From Thermomucor indicae-seudaticae (Eukaryota > Mucoromycota > Mucoromycetes > Mucorales > Lichtheimiaceae), in NCBI GenBank assembly GCA_000787465.1, contig JSYX01000093.1, forward strand, positions 1-64,000: DNA of 64,000 bases, in the 5' to 3' direction. A program made the translations under genes and the position numbers. Position 1 is the stretch's first letter. Each line of letters starts with the position of its first letter. Shown one piece after another: positions 11,469 to 22,669 of the stretch. Below the pieces are notes generated by a model. It was not told the DNA's origin, searched no databases, and saw nothing but the letters and a program-made list of their open reading frames with translations.

Positions 11469-12081
11469 TGGATCAAGAGAAAAGATATTTCACAAGCTCT
11501 TTTTCTTCTTGATAGCGGACACTTTTATACAAGGTTGATGTTTCGTGCCAAGGTGGCAATTTTTATTAAAGATCATCATCCGAGCCGATATTCGAGTCTA
11601 CTTGAATTTGATCCATCATTTGGGCAGCACTACAAATGCGGTTCCTTTCCCTCGTGCAAACTAATATATGATGTGCATTTTCCCCCTTGCCTGAAAGAAC
11701 TTTGTTGCAGGTTTTCCATCAGCTGCATCTAGAACCACGTGTCGTATAAGATCCAGGAATCTAATTGACAAATTCTCGAAGCAGCAACACTCAGCTTTTT
11801 GCCTCTCAATTAGGAATATCTACATACAGAAGAGAAAATGTATCCCTCTCCTTCCTGACCTCCTTGACTCCTGTAATACCGGAGCCGAGATTTTACACCC
11901 GCCTATTGGGATCCATGCGTGATTGGTATTGATCAGCAACAGTAGGTCCGTGCTATTGCCGATAACCGTATTAATTACTTCCCCATCTCAGAGAAAAAAA
12001 GAGAGCCTGAGCGCACACATGCTGCACACTGTTCTAGAGAGTCAGGAAATATTTATAGCAGTAACATGCATTTTATTCTCG
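11469..12081. other. Intergenic, no gene seen
   Basis: This is the promoter side of the Zn2Cys6 gene and the 3' side of the promethin-like gene. No conserved open frame was recognised. Confidence 0.5.
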
Positions 12082-12666
12082 TCAATCGGGTGCATTGTGA
12101 AGCTGATCCTTGTAGCCACTTAAATGTAGCAAGAATTTTGCAATAAACAACTGATACAGTTGATAACAAAGAACACCAAACGCGGAGACAAACGTCGCAG
12201 TAATCAGCACAGGTACCAAGATGGTCAAACCGATCGTGACAGCCATAGCCACGAAGCCAATCCAGATTACGCTCGCGACACAGGTCGCTATCATGAGCGT
12301 GAACAACACGTACATGGTAAATAAAGCTAATGGACCTGCCGCAAGTCCAGCCATTCCATACATGATCCATCGAGTGGTAGGACTTCTGGAAAAAAAAAGG
12401 ACGTCATTGGGATCATAGTAACAGATGAATGGTGCATGCTCTTTTTTTTCTGTATCATACTGGTGCCATAATTGTCGCAGAAACGCCTCAGACGCGTACC
12501 AGCCGTTGATAACGCCAGATAGTAAGTTCGACAAATTGTCGAATGCGTTGTGGAGATGAGGTTGCCATGACTCTGGCAACCATTCGTTCAATAATGATTG
12601 CTGCTGCCATTCCGATGGTGATTCTTTGGGTTTCATTGCGAATACAATGAATGAAAGGGAAAGCAC
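12082..12666 (-). CDS. Promethin/LDAF1-like lipid-droplet membrane protein
   Basis: This is a single-exon gene of 194 codons; an internal Met at 12636 (MKPKESPSEW) is an equally likely start. The N-terminal half is soluble and amphipathic. Residues about 105-175 form two long hydrophobic hairpin-like segments (MAGLAAGPLALFTMYVLF and IGFVAMAVTIGLTILVPV), with no catalytic motifs. That layout resembles promethin/LDAF1 and yeast Ldo proteins, which work with seipin in lipid-droplet formation. The assignment is by architecture only and is tentative; any small ER membrane protein is possible. Confidence 0.5.
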   Translation of the reverse strand: MLSLSFIVFAMKPKESPSEWQQQSLLNEWLPESWQPHLHNAFDNLSNLLSGVINGWYASEAFLRQLWHQYDTEKKEHAPFICYYDPNDVLFFSRSPTTRWIMYGMAGLAAGPLALFTMYVLFTLMIATCVASVIWIGFVAMAVTIGLTILVPVLITATFVSAFGVLCYQLYQLFIAKFLLHLSGYKDQLHNAPD

Positions 12667-12765
12667 TTATCCTGCAGGAAGTGCACGGTGCAACGTTTCA
12701 CTGCCAGACTTTTGAAGGCTTGTCCGCTAAATTTTCTGGGCGTCTTTATTTTTCAGTGTAAACAC

Positions 12766-13619
12766 ATGGCCGCCAAAAATCTACCCAAGGTGTTCCTCGA
12801 TGTTGCCATCAATGGCAAGCCAAGCGGCCGCATGACCTTCAAGGTTAGTTAGATCCGCATTCGTCGGCGAACTAATAGGACTCATGTTTTCTTTTTTCCA
12901 TAGCTGTTTGCCGACACGGTACCAAAGACGGCTGAAAACTTTCGCGCGCTTTGCACTGGCGAAAAGGGTATTGGCAAATTCGGCAAGCCTCTTCACTACA
13001 AGGGATCTTCATTGTAAGTAGAAAGGGCGGGGGGGCAAAGGCTAAGAAGATCGAAAGAATAATTGAATTGTATCAATTAGCCATCGTATTATTCCCGGTT
13101 TCATGGCCCAGGGCGGTGGTAAGTGTACTGCGCAACTCGAGAGAGAGCTCTGTGACCTCGCTGAATGGGATGTGGATTCGCTTAGACTTTACTCTCGGTG
13201 ATGGTCGTGGTGGCGAATCCATTTATGGCCGCACGTTCCCCGAGTAAGCCTTTCCTTGTATTTGAGGGAAGCTTTGTTTCTTCTAAAGTCGCTTCTATTA
13301 GTGAAAACTTTAAGCTGAAGCACACTGGTCCAGGTGTCCTGTCCATGGCCAATGCTGGTCCTGTAAGTTCATGTTGTTGTTGCTACTGCTGGTGTCTTAT
13401 GGACATGATAATAATTTCATGGTGCAATATTAGAACACCAACGGTTCGCAATTCTTCATCACATTTGTCGACACTCCTTGGTTAGATGGTCATCATACCG
13501 TCTTTGGTCAACTTTCTGAAGGCCATGAGGTTCTTAAACTCTTAGAGAAGTACGGTTCCCGCAGTGGTACACCCTCTGCCAAAATTGATATTGTAGATTG
13601 TGGTGAAATCAAAGAGTAA
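12766..13619 (+). CDS. Cyclophilin A, peptidyl-prolyl cis-trans isomerase
   Basis: It speeds up proline isomerisation in the cytosol and is the target of cyclosporin in fungi. Six exons, 12766-12843, 12904-13013, 13081-13118, 13186-13243, 13302-13362 and 13434-13619, give 176 residues. Catalytic and ligand residues are visible in [20 protein letters not shown], the [10 protein letters not shown] loop and NGSQ. The N-terminus has no targeting signal, as in cytosolic CypA. A TTTCAG lies 10 nt before the ATG, which suggests a 5' UTR intron. The gene converges with SLA1: their stop codons are only about 145 bp apart. Confidence 0.96.
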
Positions 13620-13762
13620 ACGATGTTTTGTAATGCCCTGTGCGAGACCCTTGTTTCTTGGCCTATCCAAGGGGATGAAAAAAATCACGGGAGCTAATCT
13701 AATTAACTGGTACACAGACACACAAGAAGAGGGGATGATATATGCTTTAAGTTTGAATGCAA

Positions 13763-16700
13763 TTACCAACGGTTATAGAATGGTTGCTGTTGGGGCTGCT
13801 GTTGAGCAGGTATGCCTTGGTTCGCAAACACGCTCGGGTTACCAAAATTCTGCACTGGTTGCTGTACAAAACCTGTGGGCTGTTGTTGCTGGAATGGCAT
13901 CATACCGGCTATAGAATATTGTTCAATTGCTATTGGTCTGATAAATTCAGTGTTGCGTTTAGCTTACGTTGATGTTGCTGCATTTGACCAGTGTTAAATA
14001 CACTAGGGGTGTTTGGATTGATAGTTTTAAAGACGGAATACTTATCATTGGGGTTGATATCTGCAATAATTATAAGCATAAAAGTAACAAGGACGGCAAG
14101 GACCCAAGGGAAGAACTTACTAGGTGCCTGACCGCCGAAACCTGTAGGCTGGGAAGTTTGGAAAGGGGCCGGGTTATTGTTCGCCATAGATGCAAACACC
14201 TGGGCAGGTTGCAAAAATGTTGGCGCGGATGTGAAAGAAGTTTGGCTTTGTAATGGTGGTCTTGGTGCTGGTGCAGTGCCAAACGGATTGTCCGGCGCTA
14301 CCCAGGGGAAACAGAAGTTAATATAATGCGACTCTCAAACACGGCTGGATATACTTACTAGCATTAGCCCAAGAACGGCCAGCACCGCCCATGGGAGCCT
14401 GACCTATTTGATTCATTTGTACGCCTGTAGGTTGCATGGTCTGGATGCTGGCTGTCCCAGTGGTGGATGGTACAAGGGGCGGTGGCAATGCTGAATTAAG
14501 CGGGACACTAGCCACTTGTGGCTGCATACCAGTCATCATGGGTTGCTGCATGAACTGTGTTTGCTGTTGCTGCATCATAGGCGATGGCGCATTGGAGGAT
14601 GAAGCAGGCTGGATAAACTGCTGCTGCTGCTGCTGCTGTTGGGGCGGAGGGGGAGGCGAAACTACAGGTTGAGCGTTGAATTGATTCATAGGTGAGCGAG
14701 GTGGTTGTGGCGGCTGATTTGGATTGCTGAACTGCATTGCCATCTGTTGGACGTGTGATGGTGGTTGACTTGCACCCGGGTTTGTCCACTGCGACAGGAG
14801 CTGCGGATCCACTTTTTGTTGACTTACTGGTGGAGTAGGACGCTGCCGTGGCAGTGGAGAAACGGCTTGTGGCAGATGTGCTTGGGCAGGAGGTGGAGTT
14901 GAGGGTAAATGGTTCTGAACAGGCTGCATAACAGGGGCAGTATTTGTTACAGGCTGAGCCTGAGCCGGAGGTGCAGACACGGGTACTGGTGGCGGCGGGG
15001 GCGGTGGAGGTGGAGCAGCCCACGCTGCCTTGGTTTGCGCCATGGCGTCGCTTTCGGCCGGTGGTTTCACAGGTGAAGAAGTTGGGCGTGGCGCCCACGC
15101 ATCATCCGCAAATCCGTTTTCAATCACCGGAGCACTGCCAGTCTTCGAGGGCTGAGAGACAGTAGCTGATCGTGATGGAAGTGCTGGAGGTTGTGCAGGA
15201 GGAGCAGGTGAAGGCTTAAGAGGTTCGGTGCTTAACTGACTCTTGATCTTGTCCATTATGTCAGAACTGACACCTTTTGGCGCGGATGTGGTAGGTGTGG
15301 GCCGTCCTGTTCCTGTAGATCTCTTCTGATGAATATGACAAACATGCGGCAATACGTTATGTTTTACCTCGCCGCTGTAAAATAGGACTGCGATTATGGG
15401 TAGCATCCGAGGAGCCTTGACTTGCGTTAAGCTCTTCTTGCAATTTTCTCGCCAACTTCTCATCCTCTTCGATTTGTCTTTGGATATTTTGTCTATAATC
15501 TTCTTCCTCGGGTTCATCATCAATTATGCTCGTTGCACCGAATGTAACGGTCTTTTTGGCCTTCTTTTTGCCGCTGCTTTCTCCTTCATCGTCCGAAGGT
15601 GGTTCGGGCACATTCGTTTCAATGAAACGTTGAAGACGCTGTACATGTGCTTCAGTCATACCCAAAGACTTCATCTTGCGGTGGGTCAATGTGTCCAGAT
15701 CATCAGGTCCAAGATTATCTCCCTGAAAAGCTGTCGCGTATTTCAAACTACTGTTCATCGGTATGTTTGCCTTCATAAAGTAATCAAACCAATCCCAATT
15801 CTGTTTGGAACGGCCTGCATTCTTTGATGCCAGTTGTGCAAGAGGAATATCGTCTGCTTTATCATCGATGAGCTTTTGACCAGTTTCTCTTTCAATATAT
15901 CGCAGATCATCCAGGCACATTTTTTCACAAGGAACGTCAATTTTGACGCCATTAATCTTGTGCAAACGAATTTTCCCATTGTGACAAGTTAAAAACTGTG
16001 CTTCGACTTTGAAGGCTCCAGTGCGGTCTGTCCAGGTCCGTACTTTGGCAGGATCAGGTTTTCCAGGGTCTTGGGCTTGTTTTGGTCTGTCAGGCAACGA
16101 CCTGTTGTTTGGCAATGGTATAGACTTAACCGCTTGCGCCGAGGGCATTCCTCGTCCGGCAGCAGACTTCACAGGAGGTGGAGGAGCAGGTATCTGGCTG
16201 CGGCGTGGTGAACCGCTGCCTTGAGGAGGCTGAGCCTGTCGTCGGGATTGTTCCGCCTGCCTGGCCCTTTCTTCTTCCAGTCTTCGACGCTGTTCTTCCT
16301 CCTGTTTCCTTCGTCTTTCTTCTTCCTCTTGACGTCGACGCCTCTCTTCCTCTTCCTGACGTCGGTGCCTTTCCTCCTCTTCCTGACGTCGACGTCTCTC
16401 CTCCTCTTCTTGACGCTGACGTCTTTCCTCTTCCTCCTTACGCCGTTGCCGGGCTGCAGCAGCCTCTGCTTCCCGTTGACGCCGCTCTGCTTCCTCTTCC
16501 TCTTGTTTCTGACGCATCCTGTCTTCTTCCAAAGCTGCTTCGTAATCCTCCTGAAACTGCACGTACGTAGCCGGTACAATGCCTGATCTGCCGTCCTGAT
16601 ACTCGATCGTCCACCATTCATCACTAGCGACATAATCAGTAACGAGTACCTGATCGTTTTCCTTCATCGAAATCTCCTCTGGACCCTCAGCCGTAAAATC

Positions 16701-17894
16701 ATACAGTGCAATAGCCCATCGAGGTTCGCAAGGAGGCTCTGGTTCTGGTTCAGGTTCTGGCTCAGGCTCGGAGTGATAAGGCTGCGAATCTGTTTCTGTT
16801 TGCTCAACTGAATGCTGAGTAACTGGTGATTGTGATGCTGCGGCTTCAGGCGCATTTTGAGTCAAAGAGCGGGATTCATCAATTTTGCTAATTACTGCTT
16901 TGGCTTCTGATTTGGAAGAAGCCTGGAAATCCAGTTTTGTGCCGGCTGCATCGGATATCTCAATGTGTATATTTTTGCCGTCGTACGTATAATGGCTGAT
17001 GTCCAAAATAGAGAATTGTCGAACTGGTGATGCTTTATCCGTTTCGCTGCCATAGCACAGCATTCCATTGCCAACCAGTAAATTGCCTTTACTCTTTTTC
17101 TTCTTTTTCTTGTCAACGTCGTATTCATTAACTGACCAGGATTTGGCTTCGTCGCCCACGGTAGGAAGGACACTGCGACGTTTATCTGAGGCTGAACTCT
17201 AAAGCATGAATGAATAACCCCTTCCCTTTTTCTACTGCTCTCGATCATGCCAAAAATTGTACGTACAGAAATGGCGGAGAACACAGAAACAGGTGGTTGT
17301 TGCTCGGTAGAAGAAGGCTCCGCCGTCGATTCTTCATCACCCTGTTGAGCTTGTGGTGCAGAAGCAGTCGATGACATAGCTGTCTGGCTCGAGACCTAGC
17401 ACGGGGAAATGAAACCTTCCATTGGCGCCATCGTACTCTCGATCGGCTCTTTTTTACCTCCTCGACGTAGTTGCTTGGTACTAGTCCAATGCTACTATCT
17501 TTGCCCTTGACGAGAAACCAGTCAGGATCATCCTTTTCATACAAGACCATGACATCGTCTTCTTTGAACGATAATTCTTCGTCGTGTTGCGCGCTATAGT
17601 CATAGAGGGCCTTCACTGTGCCGATAGGTTCAGCCTAGTCACCCACTTTAATAAACGCTGCATACGCAGAATCCCAGGCGTGCAAGGATTACGTACTTCG
17701 TCTACATAGTTGGCGGGAACCAGGCCTATTGGGCCAACCTGGTCAAGGGATGCCGGTTTTAATTGTGCTTTCCACCAATCGGGATCTTCGTCTTTGTCAA
17801 GAATGTAGAGAATGTCGTCTTCTTTGAAGGTCAATTCCTCATCGGATTGGGCCGTATAATCATAGAGAGCTTTACAAATGGTGGTGTACTTCAT
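13763..17894 (-). CDS. sla1: SLA1-like actin patch and endocytosis adaptor
   Basis: This scaffold couples cargo, clathrin and Las17/WASP at cortical actin patches. Eight exons, 17894-17697, 17634-17458, 17395-17267, 17198-15368, 15312-14359, 14297-14121, 14060-13968 and 13908-13763, keep frame and give 1234 residues. In order: two N-terminal SH3 domains (ALYDYTAQSDEEL, ALYDYSAQHDEEL), a PH-like region, an EP dipeptide run, and a third SH3 (ALYDFTAEGPEEI). Next come an Arg/Glu-rich coiled coil, the SHD1 domain (TWTDRTGAFKVEAQF) and a SAM-like SHD2. The tail is Pro/Gln-rich with poly-Pro and poly-Gln runs. Near the C-terminus are NPFGT and NPNDKYSVF motifs, the latter like the SLA1 repeats that are phosphorylated by Ark/Prk kinases. 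The final exon ends QQQPFYNRW. Confidence 0.94.
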
Positions 17895-19008
17895 AGTGTT
17901 TCAAGTGACCGGACTGGGGAGGAAAAAAAGGGTAGTCTTGGCTTTGGTTCACAAAAGAGAAAGCCAAAAGGGGAGTCGAGTGTAAATGAGAGAATTTCTC
18001 CCGAAGACCAATGCGGAAGCAAATATTTTCCGACAAGGAAAACGAAAGCAAAAAGGCAAAAAGGACAGAAAGAGAGGTGAAGTTCGAGATGAAGCGATCT
18101 CGCGGGACAAGTAACAAAAAGCCGGAAGAACGATAGTACAGCAAGGCTTGAGGGTCGTTTTCCAATTATGGCAACCTAAAATGATGTCACCTATTTTTTC
18201 GCCGTGGTGCTCGTGGGCAGCTTGTGAAGCAGTGGCAAAGGCACAAAGGCAAAGAATGCACTGGGAAGAGTATCGTCAATATTTGCTGAAGGTCCGTGCC
18301 AGTACGATGGGAATAATGTTGATTTCCATATTTGGAGTGTCAAGGCCTTTGAACTCAGGGCAAAATTCCTGCCGAAGGGCACATGTAACTCTTGACCTCG
18401 GATAACTGCCATTATGAGCGCATAGATAGACAAAATATAAAAAGGAGATGTTGAGTTTATACTGCGGGAGAAGTATGTCCAAGTTACAATGGCTGGTCGA
18501 GGAAAAGGATCAAAGAGCACATCCCAAGCTCAGCACGGATTTCCTGAGGCTTCTTGGCCAGCTAATTGTCATTTGATTCCACGCTATAAAGAGTGTTCCT
18601 GTGAGAACATTTAGGCCGAAGAGCATTATATATGACAGATGTCAAGAGGAAGAAAGGGAAGAATTGTGTAAAAGCCAGTCGTGGCAGCCCCCCAAAAAAG
18701 ACCCCTAATTCTCTCTCTTTTATCTCGCGCAGCTAACAAGCACTCCACACCATCTGTCTATATAATTCATCTTTTCTTTTTCCTATTCGGGTTTCTGCCT
18801 TCTCTATTTCCCTTTTCTTCCGCTTTCTGTACTTGGACGCTGTTTGTCATATCGCAAACCACTTGATACTTCTCTTTTTGGGAGAAACCTTCTTTGTTCA
18901 CTGCAGCACCTACTATCTTTTTATAACTAATCGACGACATTTTTTTTTGGGGACAACAACTCGCGTTCCCCTTTTCTCTCGCGCATTCAACATCTCCATT
19001 CTTACAAC
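17895..19008. other. Divergent promoter region of SLA1 and the Rap-like GTPase
   Basis: This is about 1.1 kb between two start codons. Pyrimidine-rich tracts precede the GTPase ATG (18690-18990), as in many fungal promoters and leaders. No gene was recognised on either strand. Confidence 0.55.
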
Positions 19009-19669
19009 ATGAGAGAATACAAGTTGGTAGTCTTGGGATCAGGCGGTGTTGGTAAATCAGCCTTGGTAAGCTTAAAGAAAAAAAGAGAGGGGACTGGGGT
19101 CTTATGGCTTTCTTTAGACAGTTCAATTCGTTCAATCGATCTTTGTCGAAAGATACGACCCGACCATTGAAGACTCATATCGAAAACAAGTGGAAGTGGA
19201 TGGACAACAATGTATGCTCGAGATATTGGATACAGCAGGAACTGAGCAATTTACGGCAATGCGGGATCTTTACATGAAGAGCGGCCAAGGCTTTCTTTTG
19301 GTCTTTTCAGTCACGAGCATGGTCACCCTCACAGATCTTCACGAGCTGAGAGAGCAGATCGTGCGGGTCAAGGATACGGATAATGTATGTATGCAATCTG
19401 ATACGTTCGTTTTGCAGAGCTTTGACAGATGGACATAGGTTCCCATGGTGCTTGTAGGGAACAAGTGCGATCTGGAATCTGAGCGTATGGTATCTCGAGA
19501 ACAAGGCATGATGCTTTCACACCAATGGGGCGGGAAACCATTCTATGAAACGTCAGCCAGATATAAGATCAATGTAGACGAAGTCTTTTATGACTTGGTC
19601 AGACAAATCAACAGGCAAATGCCAGCCGCTGAAAAGACCAAGAAAAAGTTCAAATGTCTTGTTCTGTAG
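19009..19669 (+). CDS. Rap/Rsr1(Bud1)-type small GTPase
   Basis: This is a Ras-superfamily switch, likely in polarity and bud or hyphal site selection. Exons 19009-19065, 19118-19384 and 19439-19669 give 184 residues. The P-loop reads [10 protein letters not shown], the effector loop [11 protein letters not shown], switch [24 protein letters not shown], the guanine motif NKCDLE and ETSA. Thr at the position after DTAG (DTAGTEQF rather than DTAGQEEY) marks the Rap/Rsr1 branch. The C-terminus is lysine-rich and ends CLVL, a CAAX box whose final Leu predicts geranylgeranylation. The gene lies upstream of a second Ras gene on the opposite strand. Confidence 0.93.
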
Positions 19670-20118
19670 TTTTTCTCTCCCTCTCCCCTTCTTTCTGACA
19701 GCTAGGACAGGTTCCTTCTTCTATTACCCGTTAAAAGGTGTTGATTACACCGGTCAAATGAATCACACTCTCCTGTTTGTCCGCTCTTACCCATTTTCCA
19801 CCCATTCACCGCCTGACTATCCCATTGCTCGCACGCTAATACACATTACACATGCTTATATATCGTTAGATGATCGACGAATAACCAAGTGGCACATCGT
19901 TTCTCCGTCCGCACTTGCAGCACGGCTTTACAAAATCGCGATTTTCATGCTGATTGCATGGACATTATCGCAGTATCTAGTCATGGCAACAAATGACAGA
20001 ATACTCTATATAAGAATCTTGAGGAATCTCTCATCGTTTACCTTGAGCAAGGTGTTCGCGCACGTGTGCCTGTCAATATTGAAGTTATAAAATAAAAGGC
20101 CCTTGGATTTGCAGCAAC

Positions 20119-20860
20119 ATGATAACTTCTCAGCGTTTAACGGCTAGTTGGAAGGATTCAGCCCACGAAACTGGTCTTCTTGCTCATGAGGATATTCCGC
20201 GCCAACGGCAAGCATTATTGGAAGTGATATCTTCAACGCTGATGAAACTGGTCTTCTGTGGAGAGCATTGCCAAATCGTACATTCTCGCAGTTCAGAGTT
20301 GCAGGAGGCAAGAAGGATAAATCAAGGTTGATGATCCTCCTTTGCGTCAATGCCGATGGATTCGAAATGCTTAAGCCTGTAGTCATTGACAAGTCTGCTC
20401 CTCGACGGTGCTTTAAGCAGCGTGAGATCGAGGACATCTCTCATCTCGAGTATTACAGAAATGCCAATGCCTATGCCTGGATGACTGGTGCGATATGGAA
20501 AAGATGGATCGTGAGCCTTGATGCCAAGATGAGGATGCAGAATCGAAACATTCTCCTTCTTACTGATAACTTCAAAGGCCACAACATTGATGAGGTCGAA
20601 CATCCGGTTACATTTCTTGCCGCCCAACTACGACGGTGCTCCAGCCACTGGATGCTGGAATCAATAGCAATTTCAAGGTTCACTATCGCAGAGGACTGGT
20701 GCAGAAGATGCTGGACAACTTTGATCAGGGCAAAAGCGCTCAGGTTATTCTGAAGGATGCATTTGCTGCAATTCATGACGCCTGGGCTATTGTAAGTGCC
20801 ACCAACTGCTGGAAACACACGGGTATCCTCGCCACGGAAGCCGACAGTGGTATCTAGGAG
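20119..20860 (+). pseudogene. Broken pogo/Tigger-type DDE transposase
   Basis: Fragments in different frames together read as the catalytic part of a CENP-B/pogo-like transposase (DDE_1). The first catalytic Asp is in DIFNADETGLLWRALPNRTF (about 20227-20286). A long stretch follows at 20268-20590 with KKDKSRLMILLCVNADG and the second catalytic motif LLLTDNFKGHN. After a frameshift near 20610 the reading continues TTVLQPLDAGINSNFKVHYRR, then CWKHTGI near 20808. The N-terminal HTH part survives only as a trace. Several frameshifts make it inactive. Terminal repeats were not found. It sits between two Ras-family genes. Confidence 0.82.
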
Positions 20861-20982
20861 CATGAGCAAGCAAGCAACGTACTCCGCGGATCGAGTAAAA
20901 CTTGCGTGTTCTGTTAACAGTTACTGTAAACGGCGCCCTCCAATGGACGAACTCCATTTGCCCAGCAGTCAGACAGTGATAC

Positions 20983-21222
20983 ATGACATTCAATCGAGAC
21001 AGACTCGCTGCCTTGACTAGACTCATTGCCAGGGCCACACAATCGACCAGTACATTACCTCCTTTCGACCCAGGCAAGCAACTAGACCGCATTGACACCA
21101 GTGAATTCAAACTGAACGAAAGGTTTATGCCGAAGCTGCCTTCTGCGGACGGCAAAACTTTGGCTCCTGCGGACTTTTTAGACGCGAAGCCAGCTTTCTT
21201 AAGAACGCGTGGTCAGGTATAA
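20983..21222 (+). CDS. Small hypothetical protein, possible mitochondrial leader
   Basis: This is a 79-codon open frame directly after the transposase remnant. The first 20 residues (MTFNRDRLAALTRLIARATQ) are Arg-rich with one acidic residue, as in mitochondrial presequences. The rest (LAPADFLDAKPAFLRTRGQ) has no family I recognise. The frame ends CAG|GTATAAGG, which could also be a splice donor, so it may be the first exon of a longer gene; no convincing second exon was found before 21540. Confidence 0.35.
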   Translation: MTFNRDRLAALTRLIARATQSTSTLPPFDPGKQLDRIDTSEFKLNERFMPKLPSADGKTLAPADFLDAKPAFLRTRGQV

Positions 21223-21539
21223 GGCGTGACGGATAGACAAACAGACTGGCCAAACGCTAAAGGTGTTCGTTTTCATACTCCGTATAGTCTTTGCTCTTTT
21301 GGGGCATTCGGTTTTGTTCAACCACAAGGTCCGCGGCCAAGACGGGCTTTTCAGGACGAGCTAACTTGCTTCTTCTCTTCTTATATTAATTACTCTTACT
21401 CGTCGTCTTTTGTGCAATACAGGATCTAATAATAAAATAGATGACGATATATAAAGAAAGGAGGAAGTGGATGATAGGATGTGAGAGAGAGAGAGATAAA
21501 TAAAGATGAAATGCGAGCGGGGAAGAAGAATGCACAATT

Positions 21540-22363
21540 TTACATGAGGATACAGCACTTGTCAGCTGTAGCGTCTGTCGGATCTTGCATTCCCATATCT
21601 TGTGCGCCGTTGCCATTGGCACCCGCTGGGCTTGTGTACGACGACTCTTGCTCTTTGTTGAACCGGCGGATATCACGCACCACGCTGTAAAATGCCTCTT
21701 CCACGTTGATACGGTTTTTCGCCGATGTCTCGATAAACTCGCATCCAAATTGTTTGGCCAAGTCCCGGCCTTCTTGCATCGGTACCTGGCGCTCCATTTC
21801 AAGATCACACTTGTTGGCAACCAAAACCATGGGGAAGTTATCGCGGTCTTTGACTCGCCGTATTTGTTGATGGAATGTTCGAATCTCTTCAAACGACAGT
21901 CGAGAGGTACTAGAGTATACTAGCAGAAAACCTTCACCATTACGCATATATTGCTCTCGCATAGCACTATCGACTGTCTTAGTCTTTTATTGCTACACAC
22001 ACTCCTCTTTGTCTCCAGGCATTTACCTATATTCTTCCTGACCCGCCGTATCCAGGACGTCTAATAATGCCGTTTCCGAGTCGATAACACATTGTTTACG
22101 GTATGAATCTGATATCGGAAATAAGCATCAGAGGCTGTGTTTCCGTCACGACAGTCAGTCTCATGACAAACCTTCGATCGTAGGATCATACTCATCGACG
22201 AATTGGCCCTGAATGAATTGGATGGTCAAGGCGGATTTGCCAACACCTAAAGTCCCATCGTTTGTTACTATATATACACTGGAAACGTGAAAAACTTATT
22301 CCTCTCACCTCCACCGCCGACCATCACCAATTTGTATTCTCGTAAAAAGGAAGGCTTTGACAT
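21540..22363 (-). CDS. ras: Ras GTPase
   Basis: This is a membrane-anchored signalling switch controlling growth and morphogenesis. Exons 22363-22309, 22246-22172, 22108-22027 and 21966-21540 give 212 residues. Motifs: P-loop [16 protein letters not shown], effector [11 protein letters not shown], switch [27 protein letters not shown] and ETSAK. The hypervariable tail is Ser/Gly/Asn-rich and ends KCCILM. CILM is a farnesylation-type CAAX box, and the preceding Cys is a palmitoylation candidate. The first three introns interrupt the GTP-binding core at positions typical of fungal Ras genes. It converges with the Rap-like gene region. Confidence 0.95.
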
Positions 22364-22669
22364 GTTTTAAGGGGCCAGGAAAGCAAACAAGGAAGGGCGA
22401 GATGAAAAAAGGGGAAAGACAGAGAGAAAGAGAAAACAACTTCAAGAAGCTGCAAAAAAGGTTGACTTTGATGATAGCGGATTGCCCACACCACGTGCGA
22501 TTAAATGAAAGCAGAATTCCCCGCCCGAGGGTTGGTGGCACCCCGCACTGACGAATCAAGTATAGACCTGAAACAACGCTAACCGAACCAACCCTAATAC
22601 AAAATACTTATTGCAATATACCTATCTAGAAATCTATATTACAAGTACTAAATCCTAATTTATATCTTT

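Noticed and set aside
14436..14672. Plus-strand Cys-rich frame opposite the SLA1 tail
   Set aside because: It is the antisense of CAG/CCN repeats coding Gln and Pro in SLA1; it has no independent support.
16178..16586. Leu/Phe-rich plus-strand frames
   Set aside because: They are antisense of the Arg/Glu coiled coil of SLA1.
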